Shown here piece by piece: positions 38,212-46,999 of a stretch of 64,000 bases of DNA (positions within the stretch are counted from its first letter, which is position 1; each line of letters opens with the position of its first letter). Below the pieces are notes generated by a model, which was not told the origin of the DNA, did no database searches, and was given only the letters and a program-made list of their open reading frames with translations. The translations under genes were made by a program, and so were the position numbers. Source of the DNA: Sphingomonas sp. PAMC 26605 (GTDB taxonomy: Bacteria > Pseudomonadota > Alphaproteobacteria > Sphingomonadales > Sphingomonadaceae). Where the stretch lies: assembly GCF_000241485.1 (NCBI RefSeq), contig NZ_JH584241.1:79679-143678 (forward strand), written 5' to 3'.

Positions 38212-39288
38212 ATGCGGCGCATCTCCGACACGCTCGCGCGGATGGCGGCGTATAATTATTCGGCTCCCTTCCCGGACACGTCGAGCAGACTGGCTCCCCT
38301 GACTGATTTCGGCAGCGATCCCGGCGCGCTCGGCGCTTATTCCTATGTTCCGCCTAATCTCGCGGCAAACGCTGCGCTGGTAGTCGTGCTACACGGCTGC
38401 ACCCAAAACGCCGCGGGCTATGATCAGGGCAGCGGCTGGTCGACGCTGGCGGACCGCCATGGCTTTGCCTTGCTCTATCCCGAGCAGCGCCGCGCCAACA
38501 ATATGAACCTGTGTTTCAATTGGTTCGACCGTGCCGACATCGCGCGTGCGGGCGGCGAGGCGCAGTCGATCGCGCAGATGGTCGAGACGATGGTCGCGCG
38601 CCACGCGCTCGACCGCAGCCGCATCTTCGTCACCGGCCTGTCGGCGGGCGGCGCGATGACGGCGGTGATGCTCGCCACTTATCCCGATCTGTTCGCCGCC
38701 GGTGCGATCATCGGCGGGCTTGCCTATGGCGGCGCGACCAGCGTGTCGCAGGCGCTCGACCGCATGCGCGGGCACGGCGCGGCGAGCGCCACCGCAGCGG
38801 CGGAAACGGTGCGCGACGCGTCCGACGGCGTGTCGCACCGCTTACCCGCGGTGTCGATCTGGCAGGGCGAGGCCGACGCCACGGTCGTTCCCGCCAATGC
38901 CGATCAGCTCGCGGCGCAGTGGCGCGCTGTGCACGGCTTGGCGGCCAGGCCGAGCGAAACGCGGCGCGGCGCGACCTGGGAGCATCGCCTGTGGCGCGAT
39001 GCATCGGGTCGTGCCGCGGTCGAGCAGTGGAGCGTCGCCGGGATGGGGCACGGCGTGCCGATCGACCCGTCGGGCCCTGACGGGCTCGGCGAGGCGGGCC
39101 CCTATATGCTCGATGTCGGGCTTTCAAGCACGCAGGCGATCGCCACTGCTTGGGGGTTGAGTGAGGGGACCGCCGTCCCGCACCCGGTGGATCGGCCCGA
39201 GGCAGCTACGCCGCGGTCCGACGTGCCGGCGAATTCGGTGCAGACGATCATCAACCGTGCGCTTCGTGCGGCAGGGCTCGTACAATAA
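38212..39288 (+). CDS. Esterase of the PHB depolymerase family
   Basis: A 358-residue alpha/beta hydrolase of the LpqC/PhaZ-like esterase family. The oxyanion motif is LHGCTQNAAGYDQGSGW, the nucleophile is S144 in GLSAGG, and NMNLCFNWF and the C-terminal WSVAGMGHGVP (catalytic His) also fit. There is no clear signal peptide from ATG 38212, so it may be an intracellular depolymerase or a polyester/phenolic-ester esterase. The upstream part of the open frame matches nothing and runs through a palindrome. Confidence 0.88.
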   Translation: MRRISDTLARMAAYNYSAPFPDTSSRLAPLTDFGSDPGALGAYSYVPPNLAANAALVVVLHGCTQNAAGYDQGSGWSTLADRHGFALLYPEQRRANNMNLCFNWFDRADIARAGGEAQSIAQMVETMVARHALDRSRIFVTGLSAGGAMTAVMLATYPDLFAAGAIIGGLAYGGATSVSQALDRMRGHGAASATAAAETVRDASDGVSHRLPAVSIWQGEADATVVPANADQLAAQWRAVHGLAARPSETRRGATWEHRLWRDASGRAAVEQWSVAGMGHGVPIDPSGPDGLGEAGPYMLDVGLSSTQAIATAWGLSEGTAVPHPVDRPEAATPRSDVPANSVQTIINRALRAAGLVQ

Positions 39289-39373
39289 GGCGCGCGCATC
39301 CACGAGGATCGCTGCCCGCGCGAGCGGCACCGTGGCGCCTGACAGGCGCGCGCGCGCTTGATACGATCGCGCC

Positions 39374-40888
39374 ATGACGTTCTTCGAAAGCCTGTTGGCG
39401 TTGCTGTTCGCGGCGATCGTCTCGCTCCAGGCCTCGCGCCGGCTCGGTCTGCCCTATCCCGCGATGCTCGCGATGGGCGGGGTAATCGTCGCCTTCGTCC
39501 CCGGCGCGCCGACGATCGCGATCGACCCCAATACCGTGCTCGCCTTGTTCATCGCGCCGGTGCTGCTCGATGCGGCGTTCGATTTCCCGTTGCATGCCGC
39601 GAGGCGCTTGTGGCGCCCGCTGTCGATCCTCGCGGTCGGCGCGATCCTCGTCACGACCGGCGTGGTCGCGTGGATCGGCGTCGCGTTCGTCGGCCTGCCG
39701 CTCGCCGCGGCGGTTGCGCTTGGTGCGATCGTCGCACCGCCCGATGCCGCGGCGGCGACCGCGGTGCTCGGCACGGTTTCGCTTCCCAAGCGGACGATCG
39801 CGGTATTGAAGGGCGAGAGCCTGTTCAACGATGCGACCGCGCTGCTGCTGTTCGGCGCGGCGCTCGCGGTACAGGCCAATGGCGGCTTCGGCACCAAGGT
39901 CGCGCTGGAACTCGCTTTCGCCGCGCCGGGCGGCATCGTCCTCGGCATCGCCAGCGCCTTTGCCTTCCAGTGGCTCGGCAAATTCGTCGCGGGCACGCTC
40001 GGCGGCAATATCCTGCAGTTCATCAATGCCTTTGCGGTGTGGATCGTCGCCGAGCATCTGCATCTCTCGCCGGTGCTCGCCGTCGTCGGCTGCGCGATGA
40101 CGATCGCGCGCAACGGCGGCGACGGATCGCCGCGGATGCGAGTCCACAGCTTCGCGGTGTGGGCGACCGTCGTGTTCCTGTTCAACGTGCTCGCCTTCCT
40201 GTTGATGGGCATGCAGGCGCGGCTGATCGTCGGGCGCATGACGCGGGTGCATCTGTGGGATTCGCTCGCGGTCGCGGGCGTGGTGGTGCTCGCGGTCATC
40301 GTCGCGCGCATCGTGCTCGTCATGGGGTGGAACCTCCTCGCCAAGCGCTTCGTCGCGCTGCGCGGCGATTTGCCGCCGCCATCGCTGGCGCAAGGCGTCT
40401 TCGTCTCGTGGTGCGGGATGCGCGGGTTGATCACGCTGGCGACCGCCTTTGCCTTGCCGAGCACTTTCCCGCAGCGCGACACCGTCGTGCTAACCGCGTT
40501 CGCGGTCGTGCTCGTCACGCTGATCGTGCAGGGCATGACGCTCGCGCCACTGATCCATTGGCTGGGGCTCGACGCGGTCGATGATCCCGACCAGGAACTC
40601 GCCGAGGCGCGGCGCGACCTAGCGCACGCCGGCGCTGCGGCGCTCGACGGGTCGGATGGGCGCGAGACCGAGCACTTTCGCTATGCCTATGCGCTGCTCG
40701 GTACCGCGGGCGAGAAGCGCTATCGCAAGATCGGGCTCAAGGGCATCGCGGCCGAACGCGAGCGGCTCGAGGCGTTGCGCGCCGAGGATGCGCTTGGGGA
40801 CGACAGCTATTACCGATTGCAGGAGGAGGTCGACTGGCGCGAGCTTTCGCTGCTGCCCGAAGGCGAACGGCGTATCGAGGAAAGCTGA
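39374..40888 (+). CDS. Na+/H+ antiporter, CPA1 family
   Basis: A 504-residue protein with about 12 membrane helices followed by a hydrophilic C-terminal region of about 90 residues. CPA1 hallmarks are VAPPDAAAATAVLG (ion-binding Asp region), LKGESLFNDATALLLF and WCGMRGLITLATAFALP. Exports Na+ (or K+) for H+. Stand-alone gene; a stem-rich spacer follows. Confidence 0.9.
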   Translation: MTFFESLLALLFAAIVSLQASRRLGLPYPAMLAMGGVIVAFVPGAPTIAIDPNTVLALFIAPVLLDAAFDFPLHAARRLWRPLSILAVGAILVTTGVVAWIGVAFVGLPLAAAVALGAIVAPPDAAAATAVLGTVSLPKRTIAVLKGESLFNDATALLLFGAALAVQANGGFGTKVALELAFAAPGGIVLGIASAFAFQWLGKFVAGTLGGNILQFINAFAVWIVAEHLHLSPVLAVVGCAMTIARNGGDGSPRMRVHSFAVWATVVFLFNVLAFLLMGMQARLIVGRMTRVHLWDSLAVAGVVVLAVIVARIVLVMGWNLLAKRFVALRGDLPPPSLAQGVFVSWCGMRGLITLATAFALPSTFPQRDTVVLTAFAVVLVTLIVQGMTLAPLIHWLGLDAVDDPDQELAEARRDLAHAGAAALDGSDGRETEHFRYAYALLGTAGEKRYRKIGLKGIAAERERLEALRAEDALGDDSYYRLQEEVDWRELSLLPEGERRIEES

Positions 40889-40990
40889 CGCGCGGTCCTT
40901 CGCCTGCACTATCCGATCGCTTGCACGACTCGTTTGACCGCGCCGGGCGCGCATGGGAGGACGGGCGCTCGCTTCCGAAGGACTTGCTCC

Positions 40991-41446
40991 ATGATCCTGC
41001 TCGCGTTGCTCATCGGTATCGTCGCGGGGTCGCGCACGATGCTCGCGCCTGCCGCGATCGCCTGGGCGGCCGCCGCTCGCGGGCTCGCGCTCGACGGAAG
41101 CTGGCTGGCGTTTTTCGGCTGGCGGTTCACGCCGTGGATCGTGTCGCTGCTCGCGCTCGGTGAATTGGTCGGCGACGTGCTGCCGACGACGCCGAGCCGC
41201 AAGCAGGCGGGGCCGTTCGGCGCGCGGCTGGTAAGCGGCGGTGTGTCGGGCGCGGCGATCGGGATCGGGGCGGGCAAGCCGCTGCTCGGGCTGGCGCTCG
41301 GCGTCGCGGGCGCCGTGGTCGGCACGTTGGGGGGTGCGGCGCTGCGAACGCGTCTGGCTGTGGCGTTCGGGCGCGACCTGCCCGCTGCAGTGATCGAGGA
41401 CGCGATCGCGCTCGCGGCGGCGGCGTATGTGGTGGTCGCGCTGTGA
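40991..41446 (+). CDS. DUF4126-family membrane protein
   Basis: A 151-residue, four-helix Gly/Ala-rich membrane protein starting MILLALLIGIVAGSRTMLAP and with LGELVGDVLPTTPSRKQAGPFGARL, typical of DUF4126. Function unknown. Its stop overlaps the GTG of the oxidoreductase gene (GTGA), so the two are coupled. Confidence 0.75.
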   Translation: MILLALLIGIVAGSRTMLAPAAIAWAAAARGLALDGSWLAFFGWRFTPWIVSLLALGELVGDVLPTTPSRKQAGPFGARLVSGGVSGAAIGIGAGKPLLGLALGVAGAVVGTLGGAALRTRLAVAFGRDLPAAVIEDAIALAAAAYVVVAL

Positions 41447-42825
41447 CGCGCCGCTTCGATGCGATCATCATCGGCGCTGGCCAGGCCGGACCGCCGCTCG
41501 CCGGGCGGCTCACCGCCGCGGGCATGACCGTCGCGCTGATCGAGCGCAAGCTGGTCGGCGGGACCTGCGTCAATACCGGCTGCATGCCGACCAAGACGCT
41601 CGTCGCCAGCGCTTATACCGCGCATCTCGCGCGCCGGGCCGCCGATTTCGGCGTGCGGACGGGGCCGGTGACGATCGACATGCCCGCGGTCGCGGCGCGG
41701 GCGCACAAGGTGACGCTCGATGCGCGGACGAGCAACGAGCGCTGGCTCGCTACGATGGAGCGGCTGACCTTCCTGCGCGGCCATGCGCGGCTGACCTCGC
41801 CGACGACCGTCGATGTCGATGGCGATACGCTGGAAGCGCCGCGGATCTTCCTCAACGTCGGCGGTCGCGCGACCGTGCCCGACATGCCGGGCGTCGCCGA
41901 CGTGCCGCATCTCGACAATACCGACATGGTCGCGCTGGCGGAGGTTCCCGCGCATCTGGTCGTGGTCGGCGGCAGCTATATCGGGCTCGAATTCGCGCAG
42001 ATGTACCGCCGCTTCGGCGCCGCGGTCACGGTGGTCGAGCGCGGCGACCGGCTGGTCGCGCGCGAGGATCCCGAAATCTCCGACGCGGTTCGCCAGATCC
42101 TCGAGGACGAAGGCATCGTGATACGCGCGGGCGCGAATTGCATCGGCTTTGCGCCGCACGAGGCGGGCGTGGCGGTGTCGGTCGATTGCCAGGATGGCGA
42201 TCCGGTGGTGGTCGGCAGTCACGTCCTGCTCGCGGTCGGACGGCGACCCAACACCGACGATCTCGGGCTCGATGCGGCGGGGGTGAAGACCGACGCGCAC
42301 GGCTATGTCACGGTCGATGACGGGTTGCAGAGCAATGTTCCCGGCATCTGGGCGCTCGGCGATTGCAACGGGCGCGGCGCCTTCACGCATACCGCCTATA
42401 ACGATTTCGAGATCGTCGCCGCCAATCTGCTCGACGGCGCACACCGCAAGGTCAGCGCGCGAATCCCGGGCTATGCGCTCTATATCGATCCGCCACTCGG
42501 CCGCGTCGGGATGACGCAGTCACAGGCGGTCGCCGCGGGCCGGTCGATCCTCGTCGCGACGCGCCCGATGACGCGCGTCGGCCGCGCGGTCGAGAAGGGC
42601 GAGACCAAGGGGATGATCAAGATCGTCGCCGATGCGCAGACCCAGCGCATCCTCGGCGCAGCGATCCTCGGCACGGGCGGCGACGAGGCGATCCACGGCA
42701 TCCTCGACATGATGAACGCCGATCAGCCGCTCGATGTGCTGCGCTGGGCGGTGCCGATCCATCCGACGGTTTCCGAACTGATTCCCACGGTGCTCGAGAG
42801 CCTTGCGCCGCTTACGTCGACCTGA
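41443..42825 (+). CDS. FAD-dependent disulfide reductase (mercuric reductase/LPD-like)
   Basis: A 460-residue pyridine-nucleotide-disulfide oxidoreductase. FAD motif IIGAGQAG comes first, the redox pair is C42-x4-C47 (GGTCVNTGC), VVGGSYIGLEF is the NAD(P) fold, ALGDCN is the second FAD motif and HPTVSE near the end gives the His-Glu acid/base. Similar to the mercuric-reductase-like group without the extra C-terminal Cys pair or MerA N-terminal domain. The substrate is unknown. GTG start coupled to the DUF4126 gene. Confidence 0.85.
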   Translation: MTRRFDAIIIGAGQAGPPLAGRLTAAGMTVALIERKLVGGTCVNTGCMPTKTLVASAYTAHLARRAADFGVRTGPVTIDMPAVAARAHKVTLDARTSNERWLATMERLTFLRGHARLTSPTTVDVDGDTLEAPRIFLNVGGRATVPDMPGVADVPHLDNTDMVALAEVPAHLVVVGGSYIGLEFAQMYRRFGAAVTVVERGDRLVAREDPEISDAVRQILEDEGIVIRAGANCIGFAPHEAGVAVSVDCQDGDPVVVGSHVLLAVGRRPNTDDLGLDAAGVKTDAHGYVTVDDGLQSNVPGIWALGDCNGRGAFTHTAYNDFEIVAANLLDGAHRKVSARIPGYALYIDPPLGRVGMTQSQAVAAGRSILVATRPMTRVGRAVEKGETKGMIKIVADAQTQRILGAAILGTGGDEAIHGILDMMNADQPLDVLRWAVPIHPTVSELIPTVLESLAPLTST

Positions 42826-42853
42826 CGCACCGATGATGTCGCGGCATGCGATC

Positions 42854-42973
42854 CTATCGGCGCGGGCGTCGCCGCTCGTGATCGTATTCTTCGAGATGCG
42901 GTCGCCGCGTACCCAGATTCCCGTGACCTATATCGCTTGATCCGGGCGCGCGAACGACCGCGTAGGTCGGCAT
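42854..42973 (-). CDS. Possible small hydrophilic protein (39 aa or longer)
   Basis: A minus-strand frame encodes MPTYAVVRAPGSSDIGHGN followed by a charged tail HLEEYDHERRRPRR. The frame stays open upstream with protein-like composition (STSEGDLDRASHDA) but has no standard start there, so the true N-terminus is unclear. It lies just downstream of the UVR-motif gene on the same strand. No family recognised. Confidence 0.3.
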   Translation of the reverse strand: MPTYAVVRAPGSSDIGHGNLGTRRPHLEEYDHERRRPRR

Positions 42974-43040
42974 CGCGTCGTGCGAAGCGCGGTCGAGGTC
43001 GCCTTCGCTCGTCGAATCGCGCGCGCCATATTGCGCGCGG

Positions 43041-43337
43041 TCAGTCTCCCTCCGTCCGGTGTCGGCTGCGCTTCGAGCGGCCAGCAGTCATCGGGTCGGG
43101 CTTAGGCGGCGCGCGCCATCCGGCGGGCGGGGTCACCCTCTGCTGACTGGTTCCCAATCCCATCGCGCCTGGCGCTTGGCGCTGCAAACCCGCACAGCTC
43201 GCCGCTTCGGCCTCCGCCGCCGTTGCGCCGCCCCGCATCGCACTGATCATGTCGCGGCATCGGCCCGCTTCCTCAAAATCGAGCGCGGCGACGGCCGCGT
43301 CCATTCGGTGCTGCAATGTCTCGATCGTCACTGGCAT
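43041..43337 (-). CDS. Stand-alone UvrB/UvrC (UVR) motif protein
   Basis: A 98-residue protein. Residues about 5-40 form a UVR motif (IETLQHRMDAAVAALDFEEA then GRCRDMISAM), the coiled segment through which UvrB and UvrC interact. The tail (GTSQQRVTPPAGWRAPPKPDPM) is Pro-rich and recurs in sphingomonad UVR mini-proteins as I remember them. TTGAGG precedes the ATG. It may contact UvrB, UvrC or Clp-type partners; role unknown. Confidence 0.7.
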   Translation of the reverse strand: MPVTIETLQHRMDAAVAALDFEEAGRCRDMISAMRGGATAAEAEAASCAGLQRQAPGAMGLGTSQQRVTPPAGWRAPPKPDPMTAGRSKRSRHRTEGD

Positions 43338-43771
43338 CTGGCCTCAACGCATGACGACGCTTTCAGGTCGCACGGGTGCCCGTCCGGCCCGATTCGCTGT
43401 GTTGTCCGGCAAAGTATCCCGAGGATTCTGCGCCGCCGATCGCGAGCGGACGCTCTTCGTCCCGATCCTCTGGCGAATCTGCTCCCGGTTTGCTGAGCCA
43501 ACGCCAGACCGGCATCGCCTGACAGAACTCGGCTTTGCGCGCACAGCTCTTTCCGAACAGAGCGCGGATCAAGCATTCCTGGGGTTATTGCCGCCTGCTG
43601 TTCATGCTTCACGATATCGTCTGATGACGCTGAACGGGCAGCCCCGTCCTCGGCGCGCCGCTTCGCAACTCGGGTCCAAACCCGTAATAACCTGACAACG
43701 GCCGCCCACGAAATGCCGCTTTTCCTGCGGTTTCACCAATCAGCCTGGGAAGCGGCTAAGCTAATGCGAAA
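43338..43771. other. Gene-poor spacer beside tRNA-Arg
   Basis: About 430 bases without a supportable gene. Frames open on both strands (for example 43249-43695 plus) have no recognisable motif, no good ribosome site and compete with each other. I saw no duplicated tRNA end that would mark an integration site. Confidence 0.5.
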
Positions 43772-43848
<77 letters not shown>

Positions 43849-43889
43849 CTGACCGCTCGACTAGCAAAGGCTGTGCCCCGGCGCCAGCC

Positions 43890-44291
43890 CTAGTTGCGTC
43901 GGCGCGGCCCGGTCGTTTGCGTCAATGTCACCGGTTGGAACACGCCGAGACCACAGGTCGCGCCGCGGCTCAGCCCCGTGCCGCCGCCCGTCTCGAGTAC
44001 GGTGATCGTATCGGTCGAACACAGCTGGCTGAGGCTCGTCGCATAGCTGAAGCGCTCTTCGAACCCCAGGCTGGGGCAGGCGAAGGGCAGCGTGTTGCGA
44101 TAGACCGTGCCGCCGCTCGTCACGAAATCGATCGTGCGGTCGTCGCGGACATGGCTCTCGCGCATGTTGCTGATCGGAATACAGCGTTGCGGCGTGCCGG
44201 TTGGAGTCGCCTCGGGCACGTGGCCGCGGTCGCGCGCGACGCTGGGTGCGGCGAAGGCGGCGAGGGCGAGGGCGGCGAACAGCATGCGCAT
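43890..44291 (-). CDS. Small exported protein, unknown
   Basis: A 133-residue protein with a signal peptide ([19 protein letters not shown]). The mature part has four Cys (in RCIPISN, FACPSLG, QLCSTD and ATCGLG) that may form two disulfides, and ends in TTGPRRRN. Resembles sphingomonad DUF proteins with no assigned role. It is 1 base from the nth stop, so probably the last gene of the dapB-nth unit. Confidence 0.65.
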   Translation of the reverse strand: MRMLFAALALAAFAAPSVARDRGHVPEATPTGTPQRCIPISNMRESHVRDDRTIDFVTSGGTVYRNTLPFACPSLGFEERFSYATSLSQLCSTDTITVLETGGGTGLSRGATCGLGVFQPVTLTQTTGPRRRN

Positions 44292-44292
44292 G

Positions 44293-44970
44293 TCAGGGCT
44301 CCGGACGATCGAGGGTCTTGGGCGTCGCGACCTTGGGGGGCGGGGTCTTCGGCTTGAACGCACAGAGATCGGCAACGATGCAGCGCCAGCATTCGGGCGT
44401 GCGCGCCTTGCAGACATAGCGGCCGTGGAGAATCAGCCAGTGATGCGCGTGCAGCCGGAACGGCTGCGGCGTCGCCTTGTCGAGTTTCAGCTCGACCGCG
44501 AGCGGAGTCTTGCCGCGCGCGAGCCCGGTGCGGTTGCCGACGCGGAAGATGTGCGTGTCGACCGCGAAGGTTTCGGCGCCGAACGCCACGTTCAGCACGA
44601 CATTGGCGGTCTTGCGCCCGACCCCCGGCAGCGTCTCGAGCGCGTCGCGGTCGTTCGGAACCTCGCCGCCATAGATGTCGACCAGCCGCTGCGACAGCGC
44701 GATGACGTTCTTCGCCTTGGTGTTGAACAGGCCGATCGTCTTGATGTGCTGTTTCAGCCCCTCCTCGCCGAGATCGAGCATCTGCTGCGGCGTCGTCACC
44801 GTCTCGAACAGCCGCCGCGTCGCCTTGTTGACGCCCACGTCGGTCGCCTGCGCCGACAGCGCGACCGCGACGACGAGCTGGAAGGGATTGCCCGCCTCGA
44901 GCTCGGTCTCGGGGTGCGGGTTGTCGGCGGCGAGCCGCGCGTAGAATTCGACGATCTCGGCGCGCTTCAC
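44293..44970 (-). CDS. nth: Endonuclease III
   Basis: A 225-residue DNA glycosylase/AP lyase for oxidised pyrimidines. The HhH motif with catalytic Lys is TLPGVGRKTANVV, the catalytic Asp is in VDTHIFRVGNRTG, and the [4Fe-4S] site is C-x6-C-x2-C-x5-C (from CKARTPEC). The GTG start at 44970 overlaps the dapB stop (GTGA). An Ala/Pro/Lys-rich tail follows the cluster. Confidence 0.95.
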   Translation of the reverse strand: MKRAEIVEFYARLAADNPHPETELEAGNPFQLVVAVALSAQATDVGVNKATRRLFETVTTPQQMLDLGEEGLKQHIKTIGLFNTKAKNVIALSQRLVDIYGGEVPNDRDALETLPGVGRKTANVVLNVAFGAETFAVDTHIFRVGNRTGLARGKTPLAVELKLDKATPQPFRLHAHHWLILHGRYVCKARTPECWRCIVADLCAFKPKTPPPKVATPKTLDRPEP

Positions 44971-45701
44971 ACCCCGAGCACCTCGTCCATTGCGTAGCGC
45001 CCGGCCGGCTTGCCGACGAGCCACAAGGCTGCGGTGATCGCGCCGCGCGCGAAGATCGCGCGATTCTCGGCGCGATGGCCGAGCTCGATCCGCTCGCCCT
45101 CGCCAGCAAAGACGATCTGGTGGTCGCCCGCGACCGATCCGCCGCGCAGACTGGCGAAACCGATCGTCCCTTCCGACCGCGCGCCGGTCAGCCCGGCGCG
45201 ATCGGCGACGCGCGCCTCGGCGAGCGGGATGCCGCGACCCGCCGCCGCCGCTTCGCCGAGCAGCAAGGCGGTGCCCGAGGGCGCGTCGACCTTGTGGCGG
45301 TGGTGGAATTCGGCGATCTCGATGTCCCATTCGGGCCCGAGCCGGGCGGCCGCTTCGCGCACCAGCTTGGCGAGCAGCGTGACCCCGAGCGAGACGTTGC
45401 CAGTCTGCAGCACTGCGATCTCCGCCGCGGCGGCATCGATCATCGCGTGGTGCGTCGTGGTGAGGCCGGTCGTACCGATCAGGATCGGCGTTCCCGCTTG
45501 GCGCGCTGCCGCCAATGTGCGCTCGAGCGCCGAGGGCGAGGAAAAATCGACCAGCACGTCCGAATCGTGTGCGATGCCTGCCGGATCGCCGCCCGCATCG
45601 ATCCCGCCAGCGAGCGTCGCGCCCAGATCGGGCACGATCGCCGCCAAGGCCTGTCCCATGCGCCCGGCGCTGCCAATGATCCCGATCGCGGTCACGCCCA
45701 T
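44967..45701 (-). CDS. dapB: 4-hydroxy-tetrahydrodipicolinate reductase
   Basis: A 244-residue NAD(P)H-dependent reductase of lysine/diaminopimelate synthesis. N-terminal IIGSAGRMG, LIGTTGLT, the catalytic EFHHRHKVDAPSGTAL and the end AALWLVGKPAGRYAMDEVL are family marks. The start at ATG 45701 is followed directly by the Rossmann strand; the further open frame upstream is not homologous. Confidence 0.96.
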   Translation of the reverse strand: MGVTAIGIIGSAGRMGQALAAIVPDLGATLAGGIDAGGDPAGIAHDSDVLVDFSSPSALERTLAAARQAGTPILIGTTGLTTTHHAMIDAAAAEIAVLQTGNVSLGVTLLAKLVREAAARLGPEWDIEIAEFHHRHKVDAPSGTALLLGEAAAAGRGIPLAEARVADRAGLTGARSEGTIGFASLRGGSVAGDHQIVFAGEGERIELGHRAENRAIFARGAITAALWLVGKPAGRYAMDEVLGV

Positions 45702-45866
45702 TCCCCTTCGATTGGCTCGCGGCGGCCTTAGCCAATGGTCGCGCGACATGCCATGCGCGAATTGCCCAAGGCTCGCGCTTGCATCGTGTTCTATCCCGTC
45801 CGGAGGCGGACCGGTCCTCTGGAACGAAGAATAGCAGCTTTCATCGCGCCGTACTAAGCCTGGGGC

Positions 45867-46568
45867 ATGCAGGACATTCGCAATATCGTCGTGTTGACGG
45901 GCGCCGGGATTTCCGCCGAGAGCGGCATCGCCACGTTTCGCGGGCCCGGCGGACTGTGGGAAGGGCACCGCGTCGAGGACGTCTGTACCCCGGAGGCGCT
46001 CGCGGACGATCCTGCGCTGGTCCACGCTTTCTACGATGCGCGGCGGGCGGCCCTGGCGCGCGTGACTCCCAATCCCGCGCACCTGGCCTTGGCGCGGCTC
46101 GATGAAGAATGGGGCGGGGGTTTGCTGATCGTCACGCAGAATGTCGATGATCTGCACGAGCGCGCGGGGGCCAGGCGCCTGCTGCACATGCATGGCGCGC
46201 TGCAATCCGCTTTGTGTGCGGCGTGCGGGGTGCGGAGGCGATGGCCGGGCGCGTTGCCGCCGGGGTCGATCTGCCCCGACTGCGGGGCGGCGGCGCTCAG
46301 GCCCGACATCGTCTTCTTCGGCGAGATGCCCTACGCGATGGACAGGATCGAGCATGCGCTCGGATCGGCGGACCTGTTCGTGTCGATCGGGACTTCGGGC
46401 GCGGTCTATCCGGCGGCGGGTTTCGTCCAGCGCGCGCGGCAGGCCGGCGCGCGGACGCTCGAGCTCAATCTCGAGCGATCGGCGGGGAGCGCCTGGTTCG
46501 ACGAGACCCGGCTCGGGCCGGCAGGAACACTGGTGCCGGCATGGGTCGAAACGCTGCTGGCGCCGTGA
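45867..46568 (+). CDS. cobB: NAD-dependent protein deacylase, sirtuin
   Basis: A 233-residue class III sirtuin. NAD-binding GAGISAESGIATFRGPGG near residue 12, TQNVDDLHERAG, catalytic His in LHMHGAL, and a zinc site with four Cys (CAACG and CPDCG). Removes acetyl or succinyl groups from lysines. Divergent from dapB with a 165-bp spacer. Confidence 0.94.
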   Translation: MQDIRNIVVLTGAGISAESGIATFRGPGGLWEGHRVEDVCTPEALADDPALVHAFYDARRAALARVTPNPAHLALARLDEEWGGGLLIVTQNVDDLHERAGARRLLHMHGALQSALCAACGVRRRWPGALPPGSICPDCGAAALRPDIVFFGEMPYAMDRIEHALGSADLFVSIGTSGAVYPAAGFVQRARQAGARTLELNLERSAGSAWFDETRLGPAGTLVPAWVETLLAP

Positions 46569-46683
46569 AATGCGGCGTTTGGAGCGGGGCCGTAACGGTC
46601 GTAGTGGAACGCGTTGTCGTCCCTGTCGTTTGTTTCGACAGCCCGTCGGGCTCTTGCTCCATACTCACGATCAAGAGGGTATC

Positions 46684-46938
46684 ATGAAAAAGCTTCTTGC
46701 CGCCATCCTCCTCACCGGGGTGGCAACGATCGGCACCACCACTGCCGCCGATGCGCGCGACGGCTGCGGACGCGACGGATTTCGCGGACCCGGCGGCCAT
46801 TGCCGCCTGATGCGCGGGGGCCCAGGCTATGGCGGTCCGGTGCTGGTCGTCGGCCGGCGCTATGATCGCGGCTATTGGGACGGCCGCCGCTATTGGCAGA
46901 ACCGCTATCGCTACCACGATGGCTGGCGCTATCGCTAA
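46684..46938 (+). CDS. Small exported Gly/Tyr/Arg-rich protein
   Basis: An 84-residue protein with a signal peptide (MKKLLAAILLTGVATIG, cleavage after AADA) and a mature part of repeated Arg-Tyr/Trp-Gly patterns (YDRGYWDGRRYWQNRYRY) with two Cys. AGAGGGT precedes the ATG. Function unknown; similar periplasmic peptides are common in sphingomonads. Confidence 0.6.
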   Translation: MKKLLAAILLTGVATIGTTTAADARDGCGRDGFRGPGGHCRLMRGGPGYGGPVLVVGRRYDRGYWDGRRYWQNRYRYHDGWRYR

Positions 46939-46949
46939 GCCATGATCGC

Positions 46950-46984
46950 GCGACCGCGCGGTGCCATCGGCGCTGCGCGGTCGC
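46950..46984. terminator. Bidirectional hairpin between the small exported gene and era
   Basis: A perfect 10-bp stem GCGACCGCGC / GCGCGGTCGC with a 15-nt loop lies in the 61-bp convergent spacer. Confidence 0.5.
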
Positions 46985-46999
46985 CGCTCTTCGGGTCGA

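Noticed and set aside
41443..42825. Mercuric reductase (merA)
   Set aside because: No N-terminal HMA domain, no C-terminal Cys pair and no mer genes nearby.
43249..43695. 148-codon plus-strand open frame next to the tRNA
   Set aside because: No ribosome site, no recognisable motif, overlaps the UVR gene in antisense and competes with other frames.
46950..46984. Hairpin considered as a small RNA
   Set aside because: Position in a convergent spacer and simple stem fit a terminator better; no promoter evident.
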